Assembly: GCF_000381025.1 (NCBI RefSeq)
Contig: NZ_KB905825.1
Location: 86,643 to 150,642, forward strand
Length of the DNA stretch: 64,000 nucleotides
Source: Streptomyces sulphureus DSM 40104
Lineage (GTDB): Bacteria > Actinomycetota > Actinomycetes > Streptomycetales > Streptomycetaceae
Direction: 5' to 3'
Every line of letters begins with the position of its first letter. Within the stretch, counting starts at the first letter, position 1. This document shows, one piece after another, positions 45,231 to 53,766 of this stretch. The notes under the pieces are model-generated. The model ran no database searches. It saw nothing but the letters and a program-made list of their open reading frames with translations, and was not told the origin of the DNA. The position numbers and the translations under genes were made by a program.

Positions 45231-45536
45231 ATGACAACACCGAGCGGAGACGAGCTCTTCGTCAACTACGGCTCGTTGGAACAGATCGCAGAAAACATCA
45301 AGGGACAGGCCGACAAGCTCAAGGAAGACCTCGGCGAGATCCAGTCGAAGATGGGCGAGGTCGCCCACATCTGGGAGGGCGAGGCGCAGACCGCCTACCA
45401 GACGGTCCAGACGAAGTGGAACCAAAACGTCGACGAGGTGCACCAGGCCCTTACGGCCATCGTCAGCAAGGTGCACATCGCCAGCGGCGACTACAGCGCC
45501 ACCGACAAGAAGGCCGCCGCGCAGTTCGGCATGTGA
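45231..45536 (+). CDS. WXG100 protein (EsxA-like) with YxxxD export tag
   Basis: 101 residues, the standard WXG100 length. IWEGEAQTAYQ has the WXG turn (Trp48-Gly50), and the C-terminal YSATD (Tyr88, Asp92) matches the YxxxD/E type VII export motif. It should form a heterodimer with the preceding protein, with this partner carrying the export tag. ATG 45231 has GGAGA about 5 nt upstream; an in-frame ATG at 45219 has none. A terminator follows at 45572. Confidence 0.9.
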   Translation: MTTPSGDELFVNYGSLEQIAENIKGQADKLKEDLGEIQSKMGEVAHIWEGEAQTAYQTVQTKWNQNVDEVHQALTAIVSKVHIASGDYSATDKKAAAQFGM

Positions 45537-45571
45537 GCAACCACCACCGGCCGGGTACGCACGGTCGTTGA

Positions 45572-45606
45572 CGAGGGCGGGCACGCGCGGGAGGTGCCCG
45601 CCCTCG
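45572..45606. terminator. two-way terminator after the esx pair
   Basis: CGAGGGCGGGCA (45572-45583) pairs with TGCCCGCCCTCG (45595-45606) across 11 nt; GTTGAC/GTCAAC outside extends the stem. It lies between the esx genes and the converging DUF397 gene. Confidence 0.75.
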
Positions 45607-45629
45607 GTGCGTCAACTTGCCTCAGAAAG

Positions 45630-45878
45630 CTAGCCGTTGTGCTCATTCGGCTCCAGGTCGAACTCCCCGTCCCGCACGCCGAGTACGAAAGCCTCCCACT
45701 CGGCGGCGGTGTAGCGGAGCACCACCTCGGGCTCCTTGGAGTTCCTCATCGCCACCGCACCGTCCTCGAACTTGCCGATCTCCACCTTCTCGTCCTCGGG
45801 CCCACCGGGCGCGCTCTCCCACACGAGCCCCGAGATGTCCCGCCCGTACAGCTCGTCCTTCTCCTGCTGCGTACCCAT
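45630..45878 (-). CDS. orphan DUF397-family protein
   Basis: 82 residues from ATG 45878, which has GGAG at 4-5 nt. GLVWESAPGGPEDEKVEIGK, then GAVAMRNSKEPEVVLRYTA and EWEAFVLGVRDGEFDLE follow the DUF397 pattern, which is W..S, V.I, VA.R.SK.P, then EW.AF..GVR.GEFD. DUF397 proteins normally sit beside an XRE-type helix-turn-helix regulator and act with it in Streptomyces development. No such regulator is visible on either side, so this copy is an orphan. Confidence 0.75.
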   Translation of the reverse strand: MGTQQEKDELYGRDISGLVWESAPGGPEDEKVEIGKFEDGAVAMRNSKEPEVVLRYTAAEWEAFVLGVRDGEFDLEPNEHNG

Positions 45879-45998
45879 CAGACTCCACACTTCTTCCCTG
45901 GACAACACACGCCGCCCAACTATCCTGCTGTGTACGCCTGTTAGTTTCCCCGCTCATGGCGCTGCAGTGCAATCGAACGGTCGGCGCGAGACGTCGTG

Positions 45999-46605
45999 TC
46001 AGACTCCTTCTCCGCGCACCGGCTTGGGAGGCTGCTTCGAAATCTTCTCCCACCCGTTGCAATCGAATTCCTTGGCGACGGCCCGTGCCACTTGTCCGGA
46101 GAATCTGAGGAGTGCTTCCTGTGTCTTCTCGTGAGATTCGATATTTTTGCCTCGCATGCGATCTGCTGTGACGAGCAGAGGGATCGTGCCCCTCGAGCGA
46201 GGAAGTGCATGGCACGGGATCAGCAGACGCAGTGCTCTGCTCTACGGGACGTAATATCCGTAGTCGCGGCCGAACGAGATTGGGTGCTCCTTGTCCTTGA
46301 GCACCTTTCTCTTGCTTGGAAAGGGGCCGCTACGTTTGACTTCGGCGCTAACGCTTTGACCGTCGCTAGCCAGCTGGCAGTAGGACAGGGGCGCCTTGGG
46401 GAATCCTGGGGGATTCCTCGGAGAGGGATGAGCTGTTGCGGAGTAGATACTGAAGCTCTTTTCCAGGAACCTTGTCCCGGCACACACGCTTCGGCGGTGA
46501 TGAATCGGAATGCTGATCGTTCGATGAAGTGAGCGTGACGATGAGTATGACGCTGAGAGCCGCAGCGGCGCTCGACCCCAGCCACACCTTGTGTGCTCTT
46601 TTCAA
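45999..46605 (-). pseudogene. decayed small membrane/secreted protein gene, frameshift plus stop
   Basis: TTG 46605 follows GAGG at 6-7 nt and opens a protein with a basic start (MKRAHKVWLG), one hydrophobic helix (AAAALSVILIVTL) and RVCRDKVPGKELQYLLRN. That frame stops at 46366. Another frame takes over with PLSYCQLASDGQSVSAEVKR and reaches an in-frame TAG at 46242-46244. Reading through it continues to TGA 45999 with IPLLVTADRMRGKN, FSGQVARAVAKEFDCNGWEK. Together these segments look like one anchored extracellular protein with three cysteine-bearing blocks, broken by one frameshift and one nonsense codon. The composition is A/T-rich. The intact parent family is not named here; the join is my reading. 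Confidence 0.55.
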
Positions 46606-47064
46606 GGAAACCTCGCCTGATCAGCCCGGTTAGGGGGGAGCTGTGTGTGTCAGTGATTTCATCGGAAACATCCTGAGCGGCGTCATGTACATGTTGATGT
46701 AGTCGAGGTGGTTGGATATGTGCGCGCAGCCCTGGAGTACGGTGCGGAGTTTGCTGGTCCAGAGGCTGTTGGTCTTCTTCAGCGCTTTGCCCAACTCGAA
46801 GGAGTGACTGGTGAGTTCGCTCGCCGCTCTCACCGTGTCCGCCTTCTCGCCGTGGCCGAAGCTGCCCGTGACGTCCGCGTCCTTGCGCAGTTGACGGTGG
46901 AGGACGAACGCCTCGTGCCCCACGCCACCGAGGTCGTCCTGGCTGACGAGGAGCCCTGCCTTGTCCGGTGGTAGAAACTGGTTGAGCTGGAGGCGTTGGG
47001 CCTACTCGCCCCCGGCCTTTGCCTTGAGTTCGGCCCACTCCCGTTCGAAGCTCACGTCAACCAC
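46603..47064 (-). pseudogene. decayed type VII-associated helical protein gene
   Basis: Reading from GTG 47064 (or 47055) gives VSFEREWAELKAKAGGE, then a TAG at 47002-47004. The same frame then continues as AQRLQLNQFLPPDKAGLLV, GHEAFVLHRQLRKDADVTG, and WTSKLRTVLQGCAHISNHLD down to 46630. These segments read as one helical protein of the kind seen beside ESX substrates. After HLDYINMY (near 46690) a frame one base away carries HDAAQDVSDEITDTHSSP and stays open, suggesting a frameshift in the tail. The gene's end would overlap the start of the next decayed gene (TTGA at 46602-46605). Both appear to have been an operon before decay. Confidence 0.55.
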
Positions 47065-47109
47065 CGTTTCTGTACGGGCGATTCGGGGGCGCAGAAACGC
47101 ACACGAAGA

Positions 47110-47143
47110 ACGGCGTCACCCTAGCAACTCAGGGTGACGCCGT
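47110..47143 (-). terminator. eccC terminator
   Basis: ACGGCGTCACCCT (47110-47122) and its perfect complement (47131-47143) form a 13-bp stem with an 8-nt loop, 22 nt past the eccC stop. Confidence 0.85.
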
Positions 47144-47164
47144 ATGACTGTTCGGAGTGCTCGC

Positions 47165-50100
47165 CTACAACTCCTCGGGGAGCCAGCCGACTTGCACCAG
47201 CGGATTCCCCCGCTTCCGTGAGACGAAAACCCCGCGGCCGGCCGGCATCGGCCGTGGCCTGACCTTGCCGAGGAGTTCCCCCTCGCCGGGGTCCCCGGAG
47301 AGGACGATGCCCTGTGCGCCGAGTTCCTTGATGCGCGTCATGAACGTCTCGAACATGGAGCGCGAGGCGCCGCCGGTGGAGCGCGCGATGATGAAGCGGA
47401 CGCCGATGTCGCGGGCGAACGGCAGGTTCTCGGTGAGGACGGAGAGCGGGTTGCCGCTGGAGGTGGCGACGAGTTCATAGTCGTCGACGAGGATGAAGAT
47501 CTGCGGCCCGGTCCACCAGCTCCGGTCCCGGAGCTGCTGCTGCGTGACGTCGGGGGGCGGCTGGCGGCGCTCCATCAGGTCCTGGAGGGCGTTCATGTGC
47601 ACCTCCATGGCGTTGGACATCGCCGCGTACTCGATGAGGTGACTCCCGGGAACGGCGCCGAGGAGCGAGCGCCGGTAGTCGCCGACGACGATCTTCGCCT
47701 CCTCCGGACCGTACCGCTGGGTGATCTGCCGGGTGAGGAGCCGCAGCAGCGCCGTCTTCCCCGACTCGCTCTCGCCGAAGACGAGGAAGAACGGGTCGGT
47801 CTCGAAGTCGACGAAGACGGGTTCGAGGTTGTTCTCGTCGATGGCGAAGGCGACGCCGCGCTCGGGCGCCGCATCGCCCGGGGGCAGTTGGGCGGAGGGC
47901 AGCTCGCGGGGGAGGAGCCGGACCGCGGGGGCGGGGTTGCCGGTCCAGGCGTCGGCGACGGCCTTGGTGAGTTCGGCGGTCGCGTCGGAGAGGACGGAGT
48001 CGGACTCGACGCCGTCGATCCGCGGGACGGCGCCCATGAAGTGCAGCTTCTCCGGTGTCTGGCCGCGTCCGGGTACGCCCGCGGGGACGTTGGCCGCGAC
48101 CTTCCGGTCGAACTCCGAGTCCATGGTGTCGCCGAGGCGCAGCTCCAGGCGGTTGCCGAGCTGGTCCTTGAGGGCCGCCCGGATCTCCATGGCGCGCGAG
48201 CCGGTGATCACGACGTGGACGCCGTAGCCGAGCCCGCGCGCGGCGATGTCGGTGATGACCTGGTCGAGCCCGTCGTACTCGGCGCGGAAGTTGGCCCAGC
48301 CGTCTACGACGACGAAGACGTCGCCCCACGCCTGGTCGGTGATCTCGCCGCGGGCACGGCGCCTGCGGTAGGTGGCGATGGAGTCGATGCCGTTGGCGCG
48401 GAAGTACTCCTCGCGCTTGTTGAGGATGGAGTAGACCTCGGCGACGGTACGGCGCACGCGCTCGGGGTCGAGGCGCGAGGCGATACCGCCCACGTGCGGC
48501 AGGTGCTGCACGGCCGACATCCCGCCACCGCCGAAGTCGAGCCCGTAGAACTGGACTTCGGCCGGCGTGTGGGTGAGGGCGAAGGCCGAGATGAGGGTGC
48601 GCACGAGCGTCGACTTGCCCGACTGCGGCCCGCCGATGATCTGCATGTGCCCCGCGGCCCCGGAGAAGTCCCGGTAGAGCGGGTCGCGGCGCTGCTCGAA
48701 CGGCTTGTCCACGAGGCCGAGCGGGACGACGAGTTCACCCTTGCGCGGGTAGTCGGCCTGGGTGAGTCCGCGCTCCGGGGTCGCGGAGAGGCCGGGCAGG
48801 AGCTGGTCGAGGGAGGGCGGGGCGTCGAGCGGCGGCAACCACACCTGGTGCGCCGGCGACCCTTGGCCCTCCAGCCGCCGGACGACGACGTCGAGGACGG
48901 TGTCGGCGAGCGCGTCGTCGTCCGCGGAGCTGCGCGGGCTCGGCATCGCGACGGGCGCGGGCTCATGCTCCGGTACCTCGACGGGCGCCGCGGTGAAGAG
49001 GACGGGACGCCGCCCCGCGGGCAGCGGCCCCGACGGTACGGGCTCGTGGTCGGAGTCGGCGGAGCGGTAGACGCCGGAGACGTAGGCGGCCTTGAACCGC
49101 ACCATCTCGTCCGTCCCGAACTTCAGGTAGCCCGAGCCGGGCACCGAGGGCAGGTGGTACGCGTCGACGACGCCGAGCGCCGCCCTGGACTCGGCGGCCG
49201 AGAAGGTGCGCAGCCCGACACGGTAGGAGAGGTACGTCTCCAGACCGCGCAACCTGCCCTCCTCCAGCCGCTGCGACGCGAGGAGCAGGTGCACCCCGAG
49301 CGAGCGGCCGATGCGCCCGATCTGGATGAACATGTCGATGAAGTCGGGCTTGGCGGTGAGGAGTTCGCTGAACTCGTCGATGACGAGGACGAGCGACGGG
49401 ATGGGGGAGAGGGGGGCGCCCGCGGCGCGCGCCTTCTCGTAGTCGTGGATGTTGGCGTAGTTGCCGGCGTCGCGGAGCATCTCCTGGCGGCGGTTGAGCT
49501 CGCCGCGGATGGAGTCGCCCATGCGGTCGACGAGGGTCAGGTCGTCGGCGAGGTTGGTGATGACGGCGGCGACGTGCGGCATCTGCGCCATGCCGGCGAA
49601 GGTGGCGCCGCCCTTGAAGTCCGCGAGGACGAAGTTGAGCGTTTCGGAGGAGTGGGTGACCGCAAGCCCGAGGACGAGCGTGCGCAGCAGCTCGGACTTG
49701 CCGGAGCCGGTCGCGCCGACGCAGAGCCCGTGCGGCCCCATGCCGTCCTGCGCCGCCTCCTTGAGGTCGAGCATCACCGGCTGCCCGTCGACGCCGACGC
49801 CGATCGGCACGCGCAGCCGCTCGGCCTGCGACCGCGGCCGCCAGGTGCGCGTCGGGTCGATCGACGCGGCGTCGCCGAGGTTGAGGAGGTCGGTGAAGTC
49901 GAGCTTGGCGAGGAGGGGTTCGTCGTCGTCGGCGCCTGAGGCGGCGACGCGCAGCGGCGCGAGCTGCCGGGCGAGGGCTTCGGCTGCGGGGGCCGAGAGC
50001 TGGTCGGGGACGCCGTCGTAGACGAGTCCGTGGCCGGACTCCAACTGCAGCTCCCCGGCGTGGACGACGGCGGAGAGCCCGCCGCGCGGTGCGTCCAACT

Positions 50101-51139
50101 CGCCCGCCACGACCTCCAGTACGGTCACGCCCTGGAGCCCCTCGGGTGCGGCGAGGACGGAGGTCGGCGGCACCTGCACCCCGTCGAGCACGACGACGAC
50201 GTGCGGCTGTTCGGGGACGGGCTCCGCGTCGAGATTGAACCGCGGCCGGCCCTCCAACTTCACCGCGAGGTAGTCCTCCAGCTCAAGTGCGTCGTCGAGG
50301 ACGAGGCGCCGCTGTCCCGCCCCGTCGGTGTTCTCGCGGTCCTGTACGTGCGGCAGCCACTTCGCCCACTCCCACTCCTTGCGGGCGGGTCCCGACGTCG
50401 CGACGACGACCACCAGGTCCGTCGGCGAGTGGAGCGCGGCGAGGCCGCCGACCATGGCGCGCGCCGTGCCGTAGACGGAGGCGGCCTCGCCGCTCACCGT
50501 CATGTGGTAGAAGGCGCGGAGCGAGACCGCGATCGGCAGCCCGCCGAGCGTGCTGTGGGTGTTGAGGAACTGGTGCATGGCGCCGGCCGTGAGCGGCTCG
50601 AGCTCGTCGACGGGGGCGGTCTCCGGGGCCACCAGGGGCGTGGCGAGCTGCTGTTCGCCCAGGCCGACGCGGACCTGCCCGAAGTCCTCGTCCGTGTACC
50701 GGCGTTCCCAGACCCGGCTGCCCTCGGCGACGAGCGACCAGAGCTGGTCGGGCTCCGGGTGCAGGTAGAACTGCGCGTCGCGCTGCTTCGCCGCCGTCCT
50801 GCGCACCTTGCGCCGGGTCTGGGCGAGGTACTTGAGGTAGTCGCGGCGCATCTGCGCCAACTGGCCCTGCGTGCCCCTGCGGTAGCGGATGATCATCGCG
50901 ACCGCCATGCCGACCGTCGAGGCGAGCATCAGCATGCCCATGATGCGCATGAACGGGTGCGCGCCAGGCATGAAGAAGAAGACGACCGAGCCGCCCATGC
51001 CGAGCATCGGCATGACCTGCATCAGCACGCCCTCCTGCTGCCCGCGGGGCAGTTCGGGCGGCGGCTCCAACTGGAGCGTGTCGCTCGGCACTTCGGTGGG
51101 CAGTGCCCGCGACGGACGCTTCACGACGATCTGGGTCAC
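47165..51139 (-). CDS. eccC: type VII secretion ATPase EccC (fused EccCa-EccCb)
   Basis: 1324 residues. Two N-terminal membrane helices (VLMQVMPMLGMGGSVVFFF and MLMLASTVGMAVAMII) precede three FtsK/SpoIIIE-type ATPase domains. Their Walker A loops are GATGSGKSELL (Lys481), GGPQSGKSTLV (Lys842) and GESESGKTALL (Lys1128). Domain 1 also has FVLADFKGGATFAGMAQMPH and LVLVIDEFSELL with an acidic Walker B pair. It binds the C-terminal tags of WXG substrates and powers export. Actinobacterial ESX loci often split this into EccCa and EccCb; here it is one polypeptide. GTG 51139 has AGGAAG 9 nt upstream. It diverges from eccD. Confidence 0.95.
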   Translation of the reverse strand: MTQIVVKRPSRALPTEVPSDTLQLEPPPELPRGQQEGVLMQVMPMLGMGGSVVFFFMPGAHPFMRIMGMLMLASTVGMAVAMIIRYRRGTQGQLAQMRRDYLKYLAQTRRKVRRTAAKQRDAQFYLHPEPDQLWSLVAEGSRVWERRYTDEDFGQVRVGLGEQQLATPLVAPETAPVDELEPLTAGAMHQFLNTHSTLGGLPIAVSLRAFYHMTVSGEAASVYGTARAMVGGLAALHSPTDLVVVVATSGPARKEWEWAKWLPHVQDRENTDGAGQRRLVLDDALELEDYLAVKLEGRPRFNLDAEPVPEQPHVVVVLDGVQVPPTSVLAAPEGLQGVTVLEVVAGELDAPRGGLSAVVHAGELQLESGHGLVYDGVPDQLSAPAAEALARQLAPLRVAASGADDDEPLLAKLDFTDLLNLGDAASIDPTRTWRPRSQAERLRVPIGVGVDGQPVMLDLKEAAQDGMGPHGLCVGATGSGKSELLRTLVLGLAVTHSSETLNFVLADFKGGATFAGMAQMPHVAAVITNLADDLTLVDRMGDSIRGELNRRQEMLRDAGNYANIHDYEKARAAGAPLSPIPSLVLVIDEFSELLTAKPDFIDMFIQIGRIGRSLGVHLLLASQRLEEGRLRGLETYLSYRVGLRTFSAAESRAALGVVDAYHLPSVPGSGYLKFGTDEMVRFKAAYVSGVYRSADSDHEPVPSGPLPAGRRPVLFTAAPVEVPEHEPAPVAMPSPRSSADDDALADTVLDVVVRRLEGQGSPAHQVWLPPLDAPPSLDQLLPGLSATPERGLTQADYPRKGELVVPLGLVDKPFEQRRDPLYRDFSGAAGHMQIIGGPQSGKSTLVRTLISAFALTHTPAEVQFYGLDFGGGGMSAVQHLPHVGGIASRLDPERVRRTVAEVYSILNKREEYFRANGIDSIATYRRRRARGEITDQAWGDVFVVVDGWANFRAEYDGLDQVITDIAARGLGYGVHVVITGSRAMEIRAALKDQLGNRLELRLGDTMDSEFDRKVAANVPAGVPGRGQTPEKLHFMGAVPRIDGVESDSVLSDATAELTKAVADAWTGNPAPAVRLLPRELPSAQLPPGDAAPERGVAFAIDENNLEPVFVDFETDPFFLVFGESESGKTALLRLLTRQITQRYGPEEAKIVVGDYRRSLLGAVPGSHLIEYAAMSNAMEVHMNALQDLMERRQPPPDVTQQQLRDRSWWTGPQIFILVDDYELVATSSGNPLSVLTENLPFARDIGVRFIIARSTGGASRSMFETFMTRIKELGAQGIVLSGDPGEGELLGKVRPRPMPAGRGVFVSRKRGNPLVQVGWLPEEL

Positions 51140-51509
51140 GGTCGCACCACTTCCTGGTTCCCCCTCGTTTTCCCTCGCGGGCCCGTGCTTTCACCCGACA
51201 CAACTGCGGCCGACGGCCGACGCGTTGACGGAGACGTTGCGGTCGTTCACCTCCGCCGGCACGTGCGGTGCGTACGACAAGGGCCGGTCCGTCGGGCTGC
51301 GTGGCGCGACGCGGTCGGGTCTCCACTGCGCGAAGTGATCCTACTGGCCGCGGGAGTTGCGGGGGAGCTGTAGGGTGTCGCGCGGCGAGCGCAGCGACGA
51401 AGACCGGCGCACATCTGCCGGACCGCCCGCCGAGCCGAGGCCCGCCGCCCGTAAGACCGCGCAGCGCAGCCGCAGACACCGGAGCAGTCCGAACAAGGGG
51501 GACCCGCAG
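51140..51509. other. 370-nt divergent promoter region between eccC and eccD
   Basis: No coding frame of its own. It should hold the promoters and leaders of both genes. TAGGGT at 51372-51377 is a possible eccD -10, without a convincing -35. The long leader before eccD has no clear hairpin. Confidence 0.45.
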
Positions 51510-53060
51510 GTGAGTACGACGACCCCGGCGCCCGCCGGCCAGGGACAGGGCCGCAGCCGCGCGGCCGCCTCCCGCACCTCGGGCCACGGCCCGGCGACCG
51601 CCGCGGAGACGGGGTTCTGTCGCGTCACCATCGTCGCACCCGACAGCAGGATCGACGTCGCGCTCCCCGAGGACATCCCCGTCGCCGACATCTACCCGGA
51701 GATCCTCCGCCTCTCGGGCCAGGCCCCGGGCGAAGGCGCCCCCGTCGGCTACCACCTCGTACGGCGCGACGGCACCGTGCTCGACGCGTCCCGCTCCTTC
51801 TTCGCGCAGCGCATCCTCGACGGCGAGGTGCTCAGCCTCCGCCCGTTCGCCGAGTCCCTCCCGCCCGCCGTCTTCGACGACGTCTCCGACGCGGTGGCCA
51901 CGGGCGTCACCCGCGAGCGGCGCATGTGGAACGACGGGCAGATGCGCGCCGCGGGACTCACGGGCGGAGCCGTGCTGCTGCTCGCCATGGCCTTCGTGCT
52001 CTGGTTCGCCGATCCGGTCGGCCACGACATGCACGGCCTCGCCGGCATCCTCGCGTCCGTCATGGGCGTGCTGCTCGTCGCCCTCTCCGCCGTCCGTGCA
52101 CGCGTCTACGAGGACCGCGCCTCCGCCGTCGCGCTCGGGCTCGGCGCCCTGCCGATGGTGATGATCGCCGGCTCCGGGCTGCTCCCGCTCGCTGCGGGGC
52201 AGGGGGTCGGGAGGCTCCAGTTCCTGCTCGGCTGCGTCGCGGTGCTCGTCGCCTCCACCGTGCTGATCGCGCTGACGCCGCACGGCGACGGCCCGTTCGT
52301 CGCCGCCGCCTTCACCTCCACCGTCGGCACGCTCCTCACCTTCGTCGCGATCCTCGCCGACTTCAGCCCCGTGGAGACGGCGGCCTTCGGGGCCCCGCTC
52401 GCCGTCGGCCTCCTCGCCTTCCTGCCCGGCCTCTCGACGCGCTTCGCGCGCCTGCCCATCGGCTTCGATCCGCCCCACTCCGGCGGCGGTGACTACCTCG
52501 CCGACCCGGACGCCGCCCCCGAGACCCGCGGGCCCGTCGACGGCGAGGCGATCGCGGCCCGGGCGAGGCGGGGACACGAGATGCTCGTCGGCCTCGTGGG
52601 CGGCTGCGCCGCCGTCGTCGTCGGCAGCGCGGCCGTGCTGGGCTTCTCCGACAACGGCTGGGGCCAACTCCTCGCGCTCGCCGCCGGGTTGGCGATGCTG
52701 CTGCGGGCGCGGCTCTTCCGGTACACCTCGCAGGTGGCGTGCGCGCTCGTGGCGGGGCTCGGCTCCCTCGTCCTCCTCTCCGTCGGGCTCGCGCTCAACC
52801 CGCCGGTCGACGCCGTCCGCGAGATGCTCGCGGGGGACGGGGCGGCCCTCGACATCCGCACCGTCTGGCTCACCGCGAGCCTGGCGGCGGCCGCCGCGCT
52901 CGCCACCGCGGTCGCGCTGATCGTCCCGCGCAGCGGCGTCACCCCGTTCTGGGGCAGGTCGCTGGAGATCCTGGAGACCTTCGTCCTGTTGACGCTCCTC
53001 CCGCTCTGCCTCGCGGTGCTCGACGTCTACTCCTCGGCCCGCGCGCTGACCAGCGACTGA
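51510..53060 (+). CDS. eccD: type VII secretion integral membrane protein EccD
   Basis: 516 residues. A ubiquitin-like N-terminal domain (FCRVTIVAPDSRIDVALPED, then LDASRSFFAQRILDGEVLSL) is followed by about eleven hydrophobic helices to the C-terminus, the EccD layout. The loop GFDPPHSGGGDYLADP lies mid-protein. EccD forms the membrane pore of the ESX machine. GTG 51510 starts the family-like STTTPAPAGQG region and has AAGGGGG upstream; the frame is open further up but would be unusual. It ends the secretion locus. Confidence 0.92.
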   Translation: MSTTTPAPAGQGQGRSRAAASRTSGHGPATAAETGFCRVTIVAPDSRIDVALPEDIPVADIYPEILRLSGQAPGEGAPVGYHLVRRDGTVLDASRSFFAQRILDGEVLSLRPFAESLPPAVFDDVSDAVATGVTRERRMWNDGQMRAAGLTGGAVLLLAMAFVLWFADPVGHDMHGLAGILASVMGVLLVALSAVRARVYEDRASAVALGLGALPMVMIAGSGLLPLAAGQGVGRLQFLLGCVAVLVASTVLIALTPHGDGPFVAAAFTSTVGTLLTFVAILADFSPVETAAFGAPLAVGLLAFLPGLSTRFARLPIGFDPPHSGGGDYLADPDAAPETRGPVDGEAIAARARRGHEMLVGLVGGCAAVVVGSAAVLGFSDNGWGQLLALAAGLAMLLRARLFRYTSQVACALVAGLGSLVLLSVGLALNPPVDAVREMLAGDGAALDIRTVWLTASLAAAAALATAVALIVPRSGVTPFWGRSLEILETFVLLTLLPLCLAVLDVYSSARALTSD

Positions 53061-53195
53061 GGCGGCCGGGGTCCGGCAGCCGACCGTGGACGGAGCGGTC
53101 CGGGCGCGCTGATACCCTGGAGCGGCCTTCCGAGTATCGAAGTACCTCTGTGAAGAAGACCAGGGGCGCTCGGCGGCACAACCCGAGGAGTACGA

Positions 53196-53486
53196 GTGTC
53201 GTCTCTCGACGCCGCGACCAAGAAGCAGATCATGACCGAGTTCGCCACCAAGGAGGGTGACACCGGCTCCCCCGAGGTCCAGGTGGCTCTGCTCTCGCGT
53301 CGCATCTCCGACCTGACGGAGCACCTGAAGTTCCACAAGCACGACCACCACTCGCGCCGTGGCCTGCTGCTCCTGGTCGGCCAGCGCCGCCGGCTGCTGC
53401 AGTACCTCGCCAAGAAGGACATCCAGCGCTTCCGTGCGCTCGTCGAGCGCCTCGGCATCCGCCGCGGTGCCGCGGGCGCCCGCTAG
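53196..53486 (+). CDS. rpsO: 30S ribosomal protein S15
   Basis: 96 residues. AATKKQIMTEFATKEGDTGS, PEVQVALLSRRISDLTEHLK, and HSRRGLLLLVGQRRRLLQYL match S15 throughout. It binds 16S rRNA at the three-way junction. GTG 53196 has GAGGAG 5 nt upstream. TACCCT at 53113-53118 may be its -10 box. A hairpin terminator follows; pnp has its own promoter region, the usual rpsO-pnp layout. Confidence 0.97.
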   Translation: MSSLDAATKKQIMTEFATKEGDTGSPEVQVALLSRRISDLTEHLKFHKHDHHSRRGLLLLVGQRRRLLQYLAKKDIQRFRALVERLGIRRGAAGAR

Positions 53487-53497
53487 ACGCACGCAGG

Positions 53498-53524
53498 GGA
53501 GCGGCTCCCGGAGGGGGCCGCTCC
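53498..53524 (+). terminator. rpsO terminator
   Basis: GGAGCGGC (53498-53505) pairs with GCCGCTCC (53517-53524), followed by TTCT. Read-through to pnp is likely because the two are co-transcribed in other bacteria. TAGGCT at 53565-53570 is a candidate pnp -10, and the perfect palindrome CTTCGATCGAAG at 53673-53684 lies in the pnp leader. Confidence 0.65.
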
Positions 53525-53766
53525 TTCTCCGTATGCGAACGAGCCCGAAGGCGGCCCCTCTTTGTAGGCTGGTCCCCAAGGACTCACAGACGAGAACACA
53601 GAGTTGAAGGCCGGGGCGCGCCCGCCCGACGTCGGTCCTCGGTAGTGGCCCTCGGACACCGCAGTCCGGGTGCTTCGATCGAAGACCGGCCCGCCATGGG
53701 GGCGCTCCGCCGCAGACGGCCCCTCCGCCAGGACGGCGAGGGGGCACAGACGAGGAGAAAACACTG

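Noticed and set aside
46220..47038. 272-codon minus-strand frame as an intact gene
   Set aside because: Only a short middle part (HDAAQDVSDEITDT) looks protein-like; the rest is low-quality translation, better explained as the frameshifted tail of a decayed gene.
39877..47060. Prophage or insertion sequence as the source of the AT-rich ESX core
   Set aside because: No integrase, transposase, terminal repeats or attachment-site duplication was seen; homologous exchange is simpler.
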